Shown piece by piece: positions 36,661-49,196 of a DNA stretch of 64,000 nt. A model generated the notes under the pieces. That model saw only the letters and a list, made by a program, of their open reading frames with translations, made no database searches and had not been told where the DNA came from. The translations under genes were made by a program, and so were the position numbers. How positions within the stretch are numbered: the first letter of the stretch is position 1; the number at the start of each line of letters is the position of its first letter. Origin of the DNA: Valencia hispanica (lineage: Eukaryota > Chordata > Actinopteri > Cyprinodontiformes > Valenciidae); the NCBI GenBank assembly GCA_963556495.2, contig OY747710.1, forward strand, positions 36,911,000 through 36,974,999, written 5' to 3'.

Positions 36661-38470
36661 ACATATAATATTCTTAATTCTGTTTTTTCTACTTTTCTTG
36701 TGTGAATCAAAATGTTTCCATTATCTGTCACTTTGCTGATGTTACAGCTGATTTTCCCCTTTATGGGGAAATTCGTACTTAGGAGTGAATCTGCCCAATG
36801 AGCAAGACTTCTTACCTGCATACTAAGTTTTGGCTGCAGACTGCTGGTGCTGAATGGGGGGGGGGGGAAGGGTCTACACATCGTCAGAAAAAGGTTATAA
36901 AACATGTGTGTACATGTAAGCAAACATAACCTTTGCTGTGGGTGCACTCATACGTATGCATCTGAGCTGTTATTAAATTGTTGATGTTTCACTGTCGCTC
37001 TGATGCACGGGCCTCAATGTGAGACACTCAGTCATAATAAATCAATTAAATCATCTCTATTTACACCATAGGACTAATTTGACGCTTACACTATCACGCT
37101 GTCATGAATGAACCTCTGCATATCCTCAATGCAAGCTACCCTCCAGGGAAAAGAACTGTAATTTCCTTCCCCCCTCGAGCTAATAAGCATCCCATCAACT
37201 TTTGTGGGTGTTCGCTATGAAAGCAGATGTTCTCAGCTGCAACTTAAACAACCTGCTGGCTTAATCAAAGCCATGGTAATAGGAGCAGCAGTGTCAGAGT
37301 GCCTGAGTCAGGAGGGACAACACTATACGTTTGTGCATACCTGTGAGGTCAGCGGGTGACAGAGTGGCAGAGGTCTGGCCCTGTAGGGAAGATCTTGGCT
37401 GCTGATAATGAGACACTGCTGGAGCTAATAGAGGCAAAGCCAATTTAGACTCACTCAGTGGCTGTCTGATATTACCACATCGACCAGATGGATGAGAACC
37501 CGAAGAAAAGTTACTGGCGTATCGCCAGCGGAAGACGTGGGGTAGAGTGGTCTAGACAGGATTTGGCAGCAGAAAAAAAGCAGCAGGACCGCCCGCCATT
37601 TAAATCAGGCTAAATCTAAACTGACCCCACATCCACTTTGGGAGGCAGCCAGGATAAACCATGTAAACATCCCTCGTTTGTACTACTCTGCACACCACAC
37701 ATTTGTGAACACAAACCAAGACAATGTCAGTGCTGTGCAAGTTGCAGAGCTGCACCTTGCTTCTTGGAGATTTGTCACAGCAACATATTTTAGCGGGGTA
37801 ATTGGAGAATCAGTTTCCCATGTGTGCTGCAGTTTATTGCCTTATAATTATGAGACTAATTACAAAGATGTATTACAACCCCCCCCCCCATGCGTACGTA
37901 TCTGTGTACACAAAATTCCCCTCTGCACACATCAATCAGAAATACTGTAGCTAATGATTAAAATCTCAATATGAAAATGGGAGGCAGTAATGGCTGCTCG
38001 GCTGCCGTCAGAGTGCGGCGTTTGCTCCGAAGCTGGCTAATGACTCAGCTTTAAGGTCGGACTTTGAGATTTATTGTCAACAAGGCTCCTGATTCCATTT
38101 TTTTTTTTTCAACAAATCATGCTGAATCAAAGGCAGCGATTAAGACGTATTTTACAGATTTTATGACTTTACCATCAAAAGTTTTTTCTTTGAGAAAAGA
38201 GAGAAAGAGGTGCCTGCTCCATCACCGCTGCAATTACAGGGAACTATTTCATTGGTATTGCAGTGTTTCATCTATGAGGGTCTGTTCTTGCAAATTAAAT
38301 TCTCCAATGTGGCTGTCAGCAGCTTTTGACAAGAGTACAGAAGCACAGTAATTGTAACAAGCCTCTTCTTTGTAGCATCAATCAGAGATGTACAGTAAAA
38401 TGATCCAACTCCACACACTGGGCTTTAAAGACTCTTTCCCGTGCATCTCACAAAAACTACTAGGTTCTTG
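36661..38470. other. Single-copy-looking non-coding sequence between two transposon nests
   Basis: No gene, no recognised repeat apart from G and C runs at 36858 and 37879. It has patches of mixed composition with homeodomain-type cores (GGGGTAATTGGAG at 37795, ACTAATTACAAAG at 37855, CTGATTCCA/TGATTAAAA). Candidate regulatory DNA of the gene-poor region. Confidence 0.4.
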
Positions 38471-40986
38471 CATATACAGTGCCTTTCAAAAGTATTTATA
38501 CCCCTTGGTCTTTACATTTAGGCATGTTACAGCCACAAGTAAAATTTATTTTCATTTGATTTTAGGCCTATATGACGGACAAACACAAAATAGTAAAAAC
38601 AATTGTAAAGGATGTGGTGTTTATCGTTTTTTTAAACAAAGATCTGAAAAGTATAAAAGTTAAATAGGCTGCATCTCTACTGCCTTTGCACATATAGAGA
38701 TTGGAACTTTTACTTATTCTTCTTAGTAAAATAACCCAAGCTCAGTTTGATTGCATGAAGAGTATCTGTTGAGATACATTCTCAAGTATTGCCTCCTAAT
38801 TGAATTTAGTTCTGAACTTTGACTAGGGCATTTAAACACACAATTAGACTTTGATTTAAACATTGTAGACCTGGCACTATAGGGTTATTCTTCTCAGCAT
38901 TCCCAGGTATTTTGCAGCTTCTCGAAGGTTTTCTTCTAGTCATATGTTTAGCTCCATTCATGTTCAGATCAACTCTGACAGGCCTCTACAGTGGACCCAC
39001 CGTAGTTCTTTATTGGTGGATTCATGTATTTGCGGATGTTTCTGTGAAACATAACAAACAAACACATAACAAAGTAAGAGCCCCCCAGCAAAGATTGTTA
39101 TCATACAAGACAGATCAATTAATGGAACTGAGGCTTTTTGTAGCAAGATTATAGCTGCTACAAAAATACAGTGAGAGAAATATCAGAAAAAATCCAGAAC
39201 ATCTTGGACCAACATCCTACTTTGGAAAAACTCGTCATTCATGCTGGATCAGCAGATATCGCGATGAGACAATCAGAGATTCTGAAGAGAGACTTTTGAT
39301 CTCCTACAGAGACTTGACGGACTTAACGTAAACCTCCTCATCAGCGGACCAGTCCCTGAAGGGAATGATGAAAGATTTAGCAGACTCCGCATGCTCCATA
39401 AATGGTTGAAGAAACAATCAGCTGAGAAGTCGTTCACATTTATTAATAATTTCAAAGCATTTGGAAGTGCTAATCATCTGTTCAAAGCAGGCCGTTATCT
39501 TAACAAGGCCGGAGTAAGGCTCTTAGCAGCAAACATTTTTTCTTATCAAAATCAGAAAGCAAAACACTTGCTCCCAAAAGGTGACCTTGAGGCGTCCATG
39601 GATATCAGAGAACAAAAACACCAAGTCATGATGACACCACAGGACCGAATAGATAAACCATCAGAGATTAAGTCTTCATCTTCCTGTGACTCAGCCACAT
39701 CAAATGAGTCTCCATTTAGAAACTTTACAGACAGACTGAATGAGCAAATTTGGGACACAATTAAACCTAAACTTAGACTACACCAAACGGCTGGGACTAG
39801 TGTCAATAAGCCTGGGAGCTTCCCCCCACTGATTATTACAGATATCTGATATTTGAAGGAACCGGGCAGTAAATCCATCCCTACTGTCCCCCAGAACTCA
39901 GAGACTGAATAGATATCAGCTAACCATAATAGATGCTAGGGAATCGTTCTTTTCTGAAATCATCAACAGAAACATTAATAATGCACGGACTCTATTTGCA
40001 ACAGTGGAAAGACTAACTAATCCTTTAGTGAGCCCTGAACTAAACTCTGGCCTGCAATGAATTTTCCAGCTTTTTCACTGAAAAGATTCTAACAATTAGA
40101 CGGTCAATCTGTACCTCAATATCGAACCCACAACCAGTGCCATCCCAAATCAACAACAATGTAGAGAAAATGTTTGAATTCCACGAATTAAACCAGAACA
40201 GCCTTGAAAAAATCATTATCCGATTAAGCTCCCCCTCCTGCTGATTGATATCCTACCCACAGCTTTTCTAAAGAAAGTTCTTCCTATTATTGGGTCTGAT
40301 CTTGTTCAAATAGTGAACTCATCCCTGCTATCAGGTGTCTTCCCTCAGGGTTTAAAAACAGCAGTTATTAAACCACTGCTAAAGAAGAAAAATCTGAACA
40401 ACACGTTAATGCAGAACTACAGGCCAATCTCTAATCTTCCATTCATCAGTAAGATTATTGAAAAAGCTGTGTTTCAGCAGTTAAATAGCTTCCTAACAAT
40501 GACAAACCGTTTTGATGTTTTTCAGTCAGGTTTCCGTGCTCACCACAGCACCGAGACTGCCCTTGTCAAAGTATTCAGTGACATCCTCATAAATACAGAC
40601 TGTGGTAGAACCACAGTGCTGGTTCTGTTGGACCTCAGTGCGGCATTTGACACTGTTGATCATAATATTTTATTGGAACGACTGGAGAGCTGGGTTGGAC
40701 TCTCTGGTACACTACTTGGCTGGTTTGAGTCTTACCTAGAAAACAGGGACTTCTATGTTTCAATAGGAAACTTTTCATCATAACGAACAGAAATCACATG
40801 TGGGTGCCCCACGGCTCCATCCTGGGGTCCCTCGTATTTAATATCTACATGCTCCCACTGGGCAAGATTATAGCAAACAATAACATTAGCTACCATAACT
40901 ACGTGGATGACACTCGGCTCTACATTACAATGTCACCAGGTGACTCTGAACCCATTCAAACCCTAAATCAATGCATTGACCAAATG

Positions 40987-42687
40987 CAGACAGAACCAAT
41001 GAACTGAACACATTCTTCAACAGGTTCAGTTTAGGAACTAGCTTAGCATCCTCCTCTCCTGTTCCCAGCCAAACAGACATCCCACTCTCCTTTGATCAAC
41101 AGCTTTCCTGGTACACCTCGGATCTTTTATCCTTCACCTCAGCCATGGACTCTTCTAATTCCACAAGTTTGACTTCAACCAAGTCAGGAAATGCTGCTAC
41201 CCCCTTTGCCTCCCCCTCCCACTTGTCTGTCTCCAAAAGTCAAGTGAAGAGGCAGCTGGAGAAACTGAACCGGAACAAGGCTGCAGGTCCAGATGGTGTC
41301 AGCCCCAGAGCCCTGAAGGCCAGTGCAGAGCAGCTCTGTGGGATTCTGTGCCACCTCTTCAACCTTAGCCTAACTCAGGAGAAGCTTCCAGTGTTGTGGA
41401 AGATATCCTGCCTTGTTCCAGTACCAAAGTGAACTCACCCATCAGTCATCAATGACTATAGACTTGTTGCCTTGACATCCCACATCATGAAGGTCCTGGA
41501 GAGACTCCTGTTGGCATCCTTGAGTAAGCAAACAAGAACGTATCAGGACCCACTGCAGTTTGCTTATCGCTGTGGAGTTGGAGTTGAAGATGCCATCATC
41601 CACCTACTTTAACCAACCCACTGTCATCTGGACAAAGCAGGCAGCACTGTGAGGATCATGTTCTTTGATTTCTCCAGTGCATTTACCACAATTCAGCCTG
41701 ATTTACTTTGTCAGAAACTCTTGAAGACACAGGTGGAGCCCTCAACAATCGCCTGGATCAATGACTACCTGACCAACAGACCACAATTTGTGAGACTGAA
41801 GAATTGTGTGTCAAACCAGGTGGTCAGCAGCACAGGAGCACCACAGGGGACCGTACTCTCACCATTCCTTTTCACTCTGTACACCTCAGACTTCCAGTAC
41901 AAATCAGAGACCTGTCATCTGCAGAAATACTTAGATGATTCTGCAATTGTCAGGTGTATCAGAGATGGACAAGAAGCTGAATACAGAGAGCTGGTGGACC
42001 GCTTTGTGACATGGTGTGAAAACAATCATCTCACCTTGAATGTGAACAAAACAAAGGAGATGATTGTAGATTTCAGAAGAAACAGGGATAAGTCAAACAC
42101 TGTTTCCATCATGGGTGAAGAAGTGGAGGTGGTTGATAAATACCTCGGAGTTCACCTTGACAACAGACTGGACTGGAGGCGCAACAGTGAAACCGTCTAC
42201 AAGAAGGGACAGAGAAGACTGTACTTCTTGAGGAAGCTTAGGTCCTTCAAGGTTTGCAGCAAGATGCTGGAGATCTTCTACAAGTCTGTTGTGGAGAGTG
42301 TAATCTTTTCAGCCGTCATCTGTTGGGGTAGCAGCATCAGAGTCAGGGATTTAAATAGGCTAAACAACCTGATAAAGAAGGCTGGTTCTGTTCTTGGGAC
42401 AACTGTGGAACCTCTGGAGATGATGATGCAAAGAAGGATTCTTCACAAAATCAAAACAATTATGGACAACCCTGGGCATCCTCTTTATGAGACAGTCATA
42501 CAACAACAGAGCGTCTTCAGTCGGAGGCTTCTTCAGTTTCGCTGCAATACAGACCGCTACAGGAAATCCTTCCTGCCCACAGCCACCATCATCTACAACA
42601 ACTCCTTAAAGAATTAATTATATGAGCTATGCCAACACTTAATGTCCCTCTGGGATCAATAAAGTATTTTTGAATTTAATTTGAAAT
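40987..42687 (+). mobile_element. Rex1-like LINE inserted in L2 copy 3
   Basis: It splits L2 between LNQCIDQ and the following [15 protein letters not shown]. It encodes RT pieces: LNRNKAAGPDGVSPRALKAS (41260), a stop near 41430, then a 322-codon frame (41649-42617) with MFFDFSSAFTTIQP, STGAPQGTVLSPFLFTLYTS and YLDDSAIV, where the catalytic DD is kept, to the C-terminus. The 3' end is GGGATCAATAAAGTATTTTT then a TGAAT-type tail. AAATG flanks both sides (40982-40986, 42688-42692). Truncated 5'; no endonuclease. Confidence 0.88.
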
Positions 42688-43623
42688 AAATGGATGGATG
42701 TGCCATAACTTTCTCCAGCTGAATAGAAACAAAACTGAAGTAATTATTTTTGGACCCAAGGAGGAACGATCAAGAGTCAGCACACAGCTTCAGTTAATAC
42801 AGCTAGAAACTACTGATCGAGCTCGAAACCTAGGTGTAGTAATGGACTCAGACCTGAACCTCCAGGGTCACATAAAGGCAATAATAAGGTCAGCCTTCTA
42901 TCACCTGAAGAACATTTCTAGGATTAAACGACTGATGTTGCAACAGGACCTACAAAAACTCATTCATGCGTTTATCTTTAGTCGGATTGATTACTGCAAC
43001 AGCATCTTCACAGGTCTGCCTAAAAAGTCAATAAGACAGCTGCAGCTGATCCAGAACACTGCCGCTCGCGTCCTCACTAGAACCAGGAAAGTAGAGCACA
43101 TCACCTCAGTTCTAAAGTCCTTACACTGGCTCCCTGTAGCTCAGAGAATAGACTTCAAAATACTCCTACTAGTTTTATAAATCATTACATGGCTTGGCAC
43201 CAAAATATGTTGAAGACCTGTTGTCACAGTACCAACCACAGAGACCACTCAGGTCCTCCAATTCTAGCCTACTAAGCATCCCTAGACTCAGAACTAAACA
43301 TGGAGAAGCAGCTTTCAGTTTCTATGCTCCCATTATCTGGAACAGACTTCCTGACGAGTGTAGAGCTGCTGAAACTCTGAACTGCTTTAAATCGAGACTA
43401 AAAACCCATCTGCTTAGAATTGCCTTTGAGTAAATGCTGGATGTCATATGTATGAAATGTGTTCATGCTCTCTTGCTTTTTTGATTTGTGTATCATGTGT
43501 AATGTGTGTTTCTTTTACTTTTAATTTCCAATGTTATACTCCATGTGTTTTTTTCAAATCACCAAATCATGTAAAGCACCCTGAATTACCCTGCTGTTGA
43601 AAGTGTGCTATACAAATAAAATT

Positions 43624-43643
43624 GCCTTGCCTTGCCTTGCCTT
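43624..43643 (+). repeat. (CCTTG)n tail of L2 copy 3
   Basis: Four near-perfect CCTTG units form the LINE 3' tail, directly before the target duplication. Confidence 0.9.
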
Positions 43644-45250
43644 GAAACGTAACGAAAATGGGCAAAGAAAATGTGCCCATTTTTCATAGAGCACATCTAA
43701 AACATTGGAAAGAAATTGCAGTTTGGGAAGATGAAATACCTATAGGTACGATGCTACTTGACACTTTGCAAGGCAGGCAATCCAGGAGCAGCGTTCATTT
43801 TACTTGGCACTGATTGGCCCCAAGAGCGGAAACAAGAAAGCCAGTAGATGTTAGCTTCTGCACTAGTGTTAAGATGGTTTCCATTGTGTGTATTAATGCA
43901 TGTTTAGGTATATCTGGTGTTTGGAATATAAAAATAGGCAGTTACGGTATATTTATTTTTAGAGGGGGGCCTCAATTATTCATGGACTGTAACGGCTTTG
44001 GTGCCCGAGGTCCACTGTATACGCATATCTGCTGAAGAAAGACATCCCCACAGTATAATACTGCTGGACCTGTTTCATGATAAGGATGGAGTGTTAGTTT
44101 TTCTCCAATGTTGGGTTTTGCATGTAGACCAAGAACATTTTTTTTTTTTCTTATCTGAGCAGAGCACAATCTTGAACACTTTTGTTGTGTGCCCTAAATG
44201 GCTCGCAAACAGGGGTGGACTGGGACAAAAATTCAGCCCTGGCACTTTCTGTCCAGACCAGCCCACTACATTATCAGCCGACACTACATAAAAGTCCACA
44301 AATCTCGCAGCATCTCCTCTCATGCATACTACAGTACAAACGAGAGTCATATTCCTTGATAGCAATTAACAAATAAAGCACAAAACTGTGAACTAAAGGA
44401 CTAAAACTGACAGCTATGGCAATCAATCACTCAGTATTTATTCATTATAGTCTCAACAGAACAAATCAAGTAGGAATTCATAAAACATTATAAGACACAT
44501 GATATACTCAAATCAGAGACGTCTCGGTAGTAGCCAAAAAGTGAAGTGGAGGCAGTGAGAGAACAAGCCCCAAAAAAAGAAAAAAGAAAAATTTCCAAAA
44601 ATGGTATGCCTGTTTAAATTAATGACCAATCACAAACACGAAACGAGGGATTAGAGGGTCATTTGTACTCCACATTGCATTGAATTATCTAATGCAAATC
44701 TTTAATTGCGATTTTCTCAAAATGAGTTTTTTCCAACATTCAAAACTAATAATCTTGAAATCAGTTATACCTATATACACCAAACTATCCACCATTGTTC
44801 CATGCTATGAGCTGAAAAAAATAAAAGAGCGGTTTGTCAGTACATCGTTCTAAAAAATATATATGTGCTATTTTGCGTAAAAAAAACTGGGCGAGAATGA
44901 GTTTTTTGGAGCTACTGACACTGTTTGTTGATTTATGAAGTAATTAAATGAAATAAACCTATTTCCCTCTGTAAACTATTTTTGAAGTTTTTTCAAATCG
45001 TATAACGTATATGATTAGAAAATTAAAGAAAAATTCAATCTGTCTCTCACCAATTTTGAGAAACGTTTAAAATATATGCAAATTAGCATATTTTAACCAG
45101 ATTACACCTCATTTGCATATCTAAACAAAATTTATATCAAAACTTCTAATACAAAAGATTTCTATTTTAATACTAGGATTAAGTTTGTCAAGTTTCATGA
45201 AGGTATCTTGAAGCTAACTTCACCTGTAGCGTCTCCCCTTAATGTTTACT

Positions 45251-45264
45251 GTTGCTATGGCAAC
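45251..45264. promoter_or_regulatory. RFX X-box-like palindrome inside the hAT
   Basis: GTTGCTATGGCAAC fits the RFX consensus GTYRCC/T-(0-3)-GGCAAC and is nearly palindromic. Motif match only. Confidence 0.45.
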
Positions 45265-45843
45265 CAGAGACCGCTGACGTTAGTAGCTGTAACAATTTGG
45301 CATATTTAACTAAATCAACCGCAACTACCAACAGTCAGCCCTTCAACTCTGGGCTAATATGTTGTCACAAGTATTCATTTATTCAGGTCACATCGCAGTC
45401 AATGTAAAACCGTTTTATACTTTATTTTGGGCATGTCTCAAAATGTAGCCGAGCCAACCCCACGCTAACGTTACTCACCATGCATGTCTCCACTTGCTCC
45501 TCGCGCAGCAGTACCTTCTGCTGGGGTGGCGACCCCGGCACCAAGTAGGTCTGTCAACCTTAAACATTTAGCAGCTTCCACCTCCAGAGATTTCAGCTTT
45601 TTGAGCCGTACTTTTTCAGCGCCATTTTCAGCTCAGCAGTATCCTGTCCCACCACTCCGGCCCATGTCATGAGGTCTCGCGCACCCTGGTTTGTGTTGTG
45701 ATTGACAGCACTGTCAGGGCTCTCATAGGCTGTCGGCCCATGTTTGATTGACGATGACAAACTTAGACCAATAATATGTGTCGATGCTGACATGACACTG
45801 CTAGCCCTCTGTAGCCAATTGGCCGGCCCAATTGGAGGGAATT

Positions 45844-45844
<1 letters not shown>

Positions 45845-45883
<39 letters not shown>
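45845..45883. repeat. (GA)n microsatellite
   Basis: About 19 GA units near the right end of the hAT, followed by an A run. Confidence 0.95.
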
Positions 45884-45887
<4 letters not shown>

Positions 45888-46195
45888 AACAGCGACTGGC
45901 CCAGATTGGGTCAACGGCCCACCGGGATGATGCCCGGTATGCCAGATGGCCAGTCCACCCCTGCTCGCAAACGATAAGATGATTTCTTTGGACATCTTTC
46001 TTTTTGCTATTCTTTGAGAAAGATCTTTTTGAAAGATCTATCATTGCAGTGTGGTATGCAGTTTCTATTTCCAGATGATAGACTGAGCCATGTGCTGTGA
46101 TGTTCAAAGCTTTGATACAGTTAAGCCCAGAACTACTCATAACTCTGGCATGTTTAGGGTTAAAACATTCTCTGGTTGGAAATTAACGTTTTCAA

Positions 46196-46785
46196 GTGAC
46201 CCAGTGACTCAGAGTCCCAACTTTAGATGGAGAATCTGTGGAGGGAGCAAAAGATTAGGGTGATGGCAAGGAGACCTTCCAACCTTAATGACTTGGAGCT
46301 CATTAGCGAACATAAATCTTCAAAATACCAGGGGAAACATGGTAAAAGCTGCTTAGCAATTATACGAAGGGGATTATTTATGTGATGCCACTAAAGATTT
46401 TGAACTATTAATAAGGATATAAATAATATTCAGCACGATATTCTTTTGAATCAAAATGTTAAAAATAATAATATTTATTTTACTTTTTTTTTTTACTTTT
46501 GAGAGGTTCCTCTCACATTTCCTATCAATAAGAAAGTCTTTATTGAATAAAAATAATTTTAGTCTAAATATGCGAGAGTTGAAGAGTTGGTCTTAAACTG
46601 TATACCTAAGGCGTTGATAGAGAAAAAGTATTTCCCCCTTTACAGATTTCTTGTTATTTTGCTGATCTTTATATCAGACAAGTATAACCCGAGTAAACAC
46701 CAAAACCTGTTTTCAAATGAAGATTTCAATTATTAATAGGAAAATATCCTAAACATCCAAACCAACTGTCTGATAAGGTGATTTC
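46196..46785 (+). mobile_element. Second Tc1/mariner-family relic nested in the outer Tc1
   Basis: 46200-46380 matches the C-terminal transposase segment of another fish Tc1 family: CAGAGTCCCAACTTTAGATG (third catalytic region), AATCTGTGGAGGGAGC (ENLWRE) and ATGGCAAGGAGACCTTCCAA. It ends with the family terminus AAAAAGTATTTCCCCCTTTA (46623) and its internal neighbour ACAAGTATAACCCGAGTAAA. Frame lost. Confidence 0.65.
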
Positions 46786-46887
46786 TGGAGGACATATGTT
46801 CCACAATTAAAACCACAGGTAAAAACTACATGAAATCCTAGTAAAATGATGAAAGTTGTGGTTGTGATGTGAAATACTTTTGCACTG

Positions 46888-48135
46888 CTTTTTACATTTA
46901 AGCAAGTAAAGGAGAATACCTGTACACTTTTACTAGAAAAGCTCTGGGAATGCTTTAGGACTGTGGTGGAATTTCATTAGGAAGAGGAAAGAGTTGCATC
47001 TCACACATAGCTGAACCTGACTCGGTTCTGTGTTTGCAAACGGTGACAGGAAGGATGTCTGTGTCCCAAATGATTCATCTCCAACAGCTTGAATAGGAAT
47101 TCCAAAGACATGTGGAGCACACTGAGGGGATGTCCACGCTGTGAGGAAGGAAACAAGCAATTCTTTCCTTCATCCTTAGATGTCACAAAATGTATGATTC
47201 GGAACTATTTCTGCTGGGGAAAAAAAACACAAAACAATGAACACAAACATCTTCATTTGTTCAATCTCTGCAGGCTCTGCCAAGAAATGTTATTTTATAC
47301 AGTGAGCTTCTAGTTTTCAGATTTTAGGCTTTAAAACACAGATCAACTCAGACAAACTATTTTGCATTCAAACGGTCATGAATCAAAGATCTTAACCAAG
47401 TTCTCTTGCTGCATTTATTTAACTCTTCTGCTGCCTCTGTTCTCTACTTATGTGAGCTTCGGACTTTGAACTGTTTATGGTGCTTGCCTGTGTTGTTTGC
47501 TTCGCACACTGCCCATGCGAACATTACCACTGCACCGAGTAAAGATGTGGATATCTTCTGGATTGTTATGTTTCTGCATGCTTCCATCCCCATACACCCA
47601 TCCTCTGCCCAGAACCATGGATACAGACCAAAGGAGATAAGCAAGACCAATCCGTAGACATAAATATGCTCTCATTAAGCTTCAGCTGAAGTTTATCAAA
47701 GAGCATTTTTCCCCCGGCGGCAAATCCATTTATGCCCTTGATCTATTGCAGCCACATACTGATAAGTAGTAAACTCTAACTTGATAAAGACTCCCTTAGC
47801 GTTGCACTCGGAGCTCAGAGGACGAGGAGAAGGATGAGGAGAGAGGGAGATGATAACTCCATGTTCCTAAACAACAGCTTAACTTATCTCCAAGTGCCTT
47901 TCTGTACAGGATGTCCCATTTGGCTCTTAGGCAGCATTGCTATCAAACAAAAACTGCACTTTGAATGTGTTATTACTGTTATCCTTTAAATGTTAGGCTT
48001 TGCTTGGCAGTTTTTGGAAATGCGTTTTGCTAAATTTGTCTTGTATTTTATCTGGGCCTTTTTTTCATAAAACAAAGGTTTTCTCAATGTCAAATCACTA
48101 CATTGCTTGACCAGACACTCCATTGGAGCTGGAGT
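46888..48135. other. Non-coding sequence without recognised repeats
   Basis: Overlapping short frames near 46933-47313 and 47406-47675 have no family features. 47860-48060 has mixed composition and looks single-copy. Confidence 0.45.
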
Positions 48136-48139
48136 TAAT

Positions 48140-48245
48140 ATTGGCTACATTTATTTGCACCCCTGGTAGAAATGTGTAAACAGCCTTAGAATTAATTCTG
48201 TTTTACAGCGTCCTTTGCACAATCTCTCCTCGATCCTCTCTTGTG
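48140..48245. repeat. Dispersed DNA-transposon repeat fragment
   Basis: TATTTGCACCCCTGGTAGAA and ATGTGTAAACAGCCTTAGAA match the phrases at 6015-6095 and 7760-7815 in this window. Confidence 0.55.
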
Positions 48246-48761
48246 CTGAAGAAAAGAGAGCAGAATATTGATCTTAATGGATCAATGTCCTGCTGATGGA
48301 ACCAGTAATTAACTATTTTCTGTTTTGGAGGTTGAGACCACCAGATTTTTATTTTAAGTCGCCACTTGAGTGGTATCTAAAAGGTATTTCATAACTTAAC
48401 AACCTAACCGGGTTCGTATGAAACTTTGGGAGAGAAACTGGCCTAATTCCACACAGATTCTCCTCCTTACTTTAAGTATTAGTGCAGAGTTTTGAACCCA
48501 TTGGTTGAATCAGTCTGCTAGATCGACTGTGACTTATTGGCCCGGTTCACCAAGAGTAGAATAAACTTTTTGGATTTAGTTTCAGACCATCAGCTATGCA
48601 GCCGAATTGAAGATGGCACATTCCTGTGCTCTCCAGGTCTTGTTTAAAAATTCTTCCAACCAATTCACGATCAGCCTAATCAGCAGATCGATCGATACAA
48701 CTGGCAGGTTCATCCAAAGTAACTCAGAAATATCTGTTATTGGCCACAACAGCAATATTAA

Positions 48762-49196
48762 AGCTGTAGTCCGGAGAATATATTTATGTATCAAAGTTTT
48801 ATGTATCTTTAAAATGATAGTGGGGTGCAATACTATGATAAAAGGCTGGTGCTCCACAACATTTGTTATTCTACCTAATTCCCGCCTTCTTCCCATAGAC
48901 CCCTATGGTTTGCACACTGACCGCCAAATTTTTTTAGCCTATAGAATTCGAGTTTCCGCCTTGCCGGCTGTCAGTCAACTTACATGTGCATCGCACGAAC
49001 CTGTGATGATGGGCCGCGCACACAGATCGCTCCTGTTTACAGTCACCATATTGGAAGAGAGCGTAAGTCATGGAGAAGTCACTCACCTCTGAAATGTCCA
49101 TAACAAAATACAAGGATGTTTTGGGAGGGGCCTTGATAGTGGGATTCAAAAAAATCTCTCTCCCTCTCTCTCCCTCAAAAACTCCGGACAGCAGCT
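48762..49196. mobile_element. MITE with TTAA target site, 435 bp
   Basis: Inverted ends AGCTGTAGTCCGGAG (48762) and CTCCGGACAGCAGCT (to 49196), each followed or preceded by TTAA (48758-48761, 49197-49200). TTAA targets point to piggyBac or Kolobok-type mobilisation. Overlapping frames inside on both strands are shadows; no transposase. Confidence 0.75.

Larger units (their letters stand above)
39056..43643 (+). mobile_element. L2-type LINE with 10-bp target duplication, endonuclease missing (copy 3)
   Basis: Flanks GAAACATAAC (39046-39055) and GAAACGTAAC (43644-43653) look like the duplication. Order: SGNH-esterase domain (about 39150-39848; LEKLVIHAGSADIAMRQSEI, SADI being the block that carries GxND in active members); then, with the endonuclease missing, the RT linker (39890-40300); RT (40313-40986; NYRPISNLPF, GFRAHHSTETALVKV, LDLSAAFDTVDHN, YVDDTRLY); after the Rex1-like insert, the C-terminal half (42688-43433); 3' UTR ending CAAATAAAATTG(CCTTG)n. 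Several stops. Differs in sequence and tail from copies 1 and 2. Confidence 0.87.
38989..44017. mobile_element. pogo/Tigger-like element with TA target site
   Basis: Left end CAGTGGACCCACCGTAG (38989) and right end CGAGGTCCACTG (to 44017) are inverted. Both are flanked by TA, the Tc1/pogo target. Interior 38989-39055 and 43654-44017 is non-coding. The rest is the inserted L2. It sits in the outer Tc1, whose sequence resumes at 44020. Confidence 0.68.
44210..45963. mobile_element. Non-autonomous hAT element, 1754 bp, with 8-bp target duplication
   Basis: Ends CAGGGGTGGACTGG (44210-44223) and CCAGTCCACCCCTG (45950-45963) are perfect inverted repeats, flanked by CTCGCAAA at 44202-44209 and 45964-45971. 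Subterminal regions are long and related. No transposase is encoded; the 62-codon frame at 45484 has no family features. The interior holds a (GA)n run and an RFX-type X-box. Inserted in the outer Tc1. Confidence 0.92.
38477..46887 (-). mobile_element. Tc1-like element, outer shell of a multi-level nest
   Basis: Left terminus CAGTGCCTTTCAAAAGTATT at 38477, preceded by TA; right terminus near 46868-46887 (AAATACTTTTGCACTG). Own sequence is left in pieces: 38477-38986, 44020-44209, 45973-46195 and 46786-46887. Minus-strand transposase debris includes the complement of CCACAGTATAATACTGC at 44049. A pogo-like element, a hAT and another Tc1 relic interrupt it. Confidence 0.72.

Noticed and set aside
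45484..45672. 62-codon frame in the hAT
   Set aside because: Low-complexity Ser/Pro/Ala protein, no transposase motif, not in a plausible transcription unit.
45845..45883. CRISPR-like or functional tandem array
   Set aside because: Plain GA dinucleotide microsatellite; no spaced repeats of CRISPR type anywhere, as expected in a vertebrate.
48607..49092. 161-codon + strand frame
   Set aside because: Runs across the boundary of the TTAA MITE and has no recognised domain.
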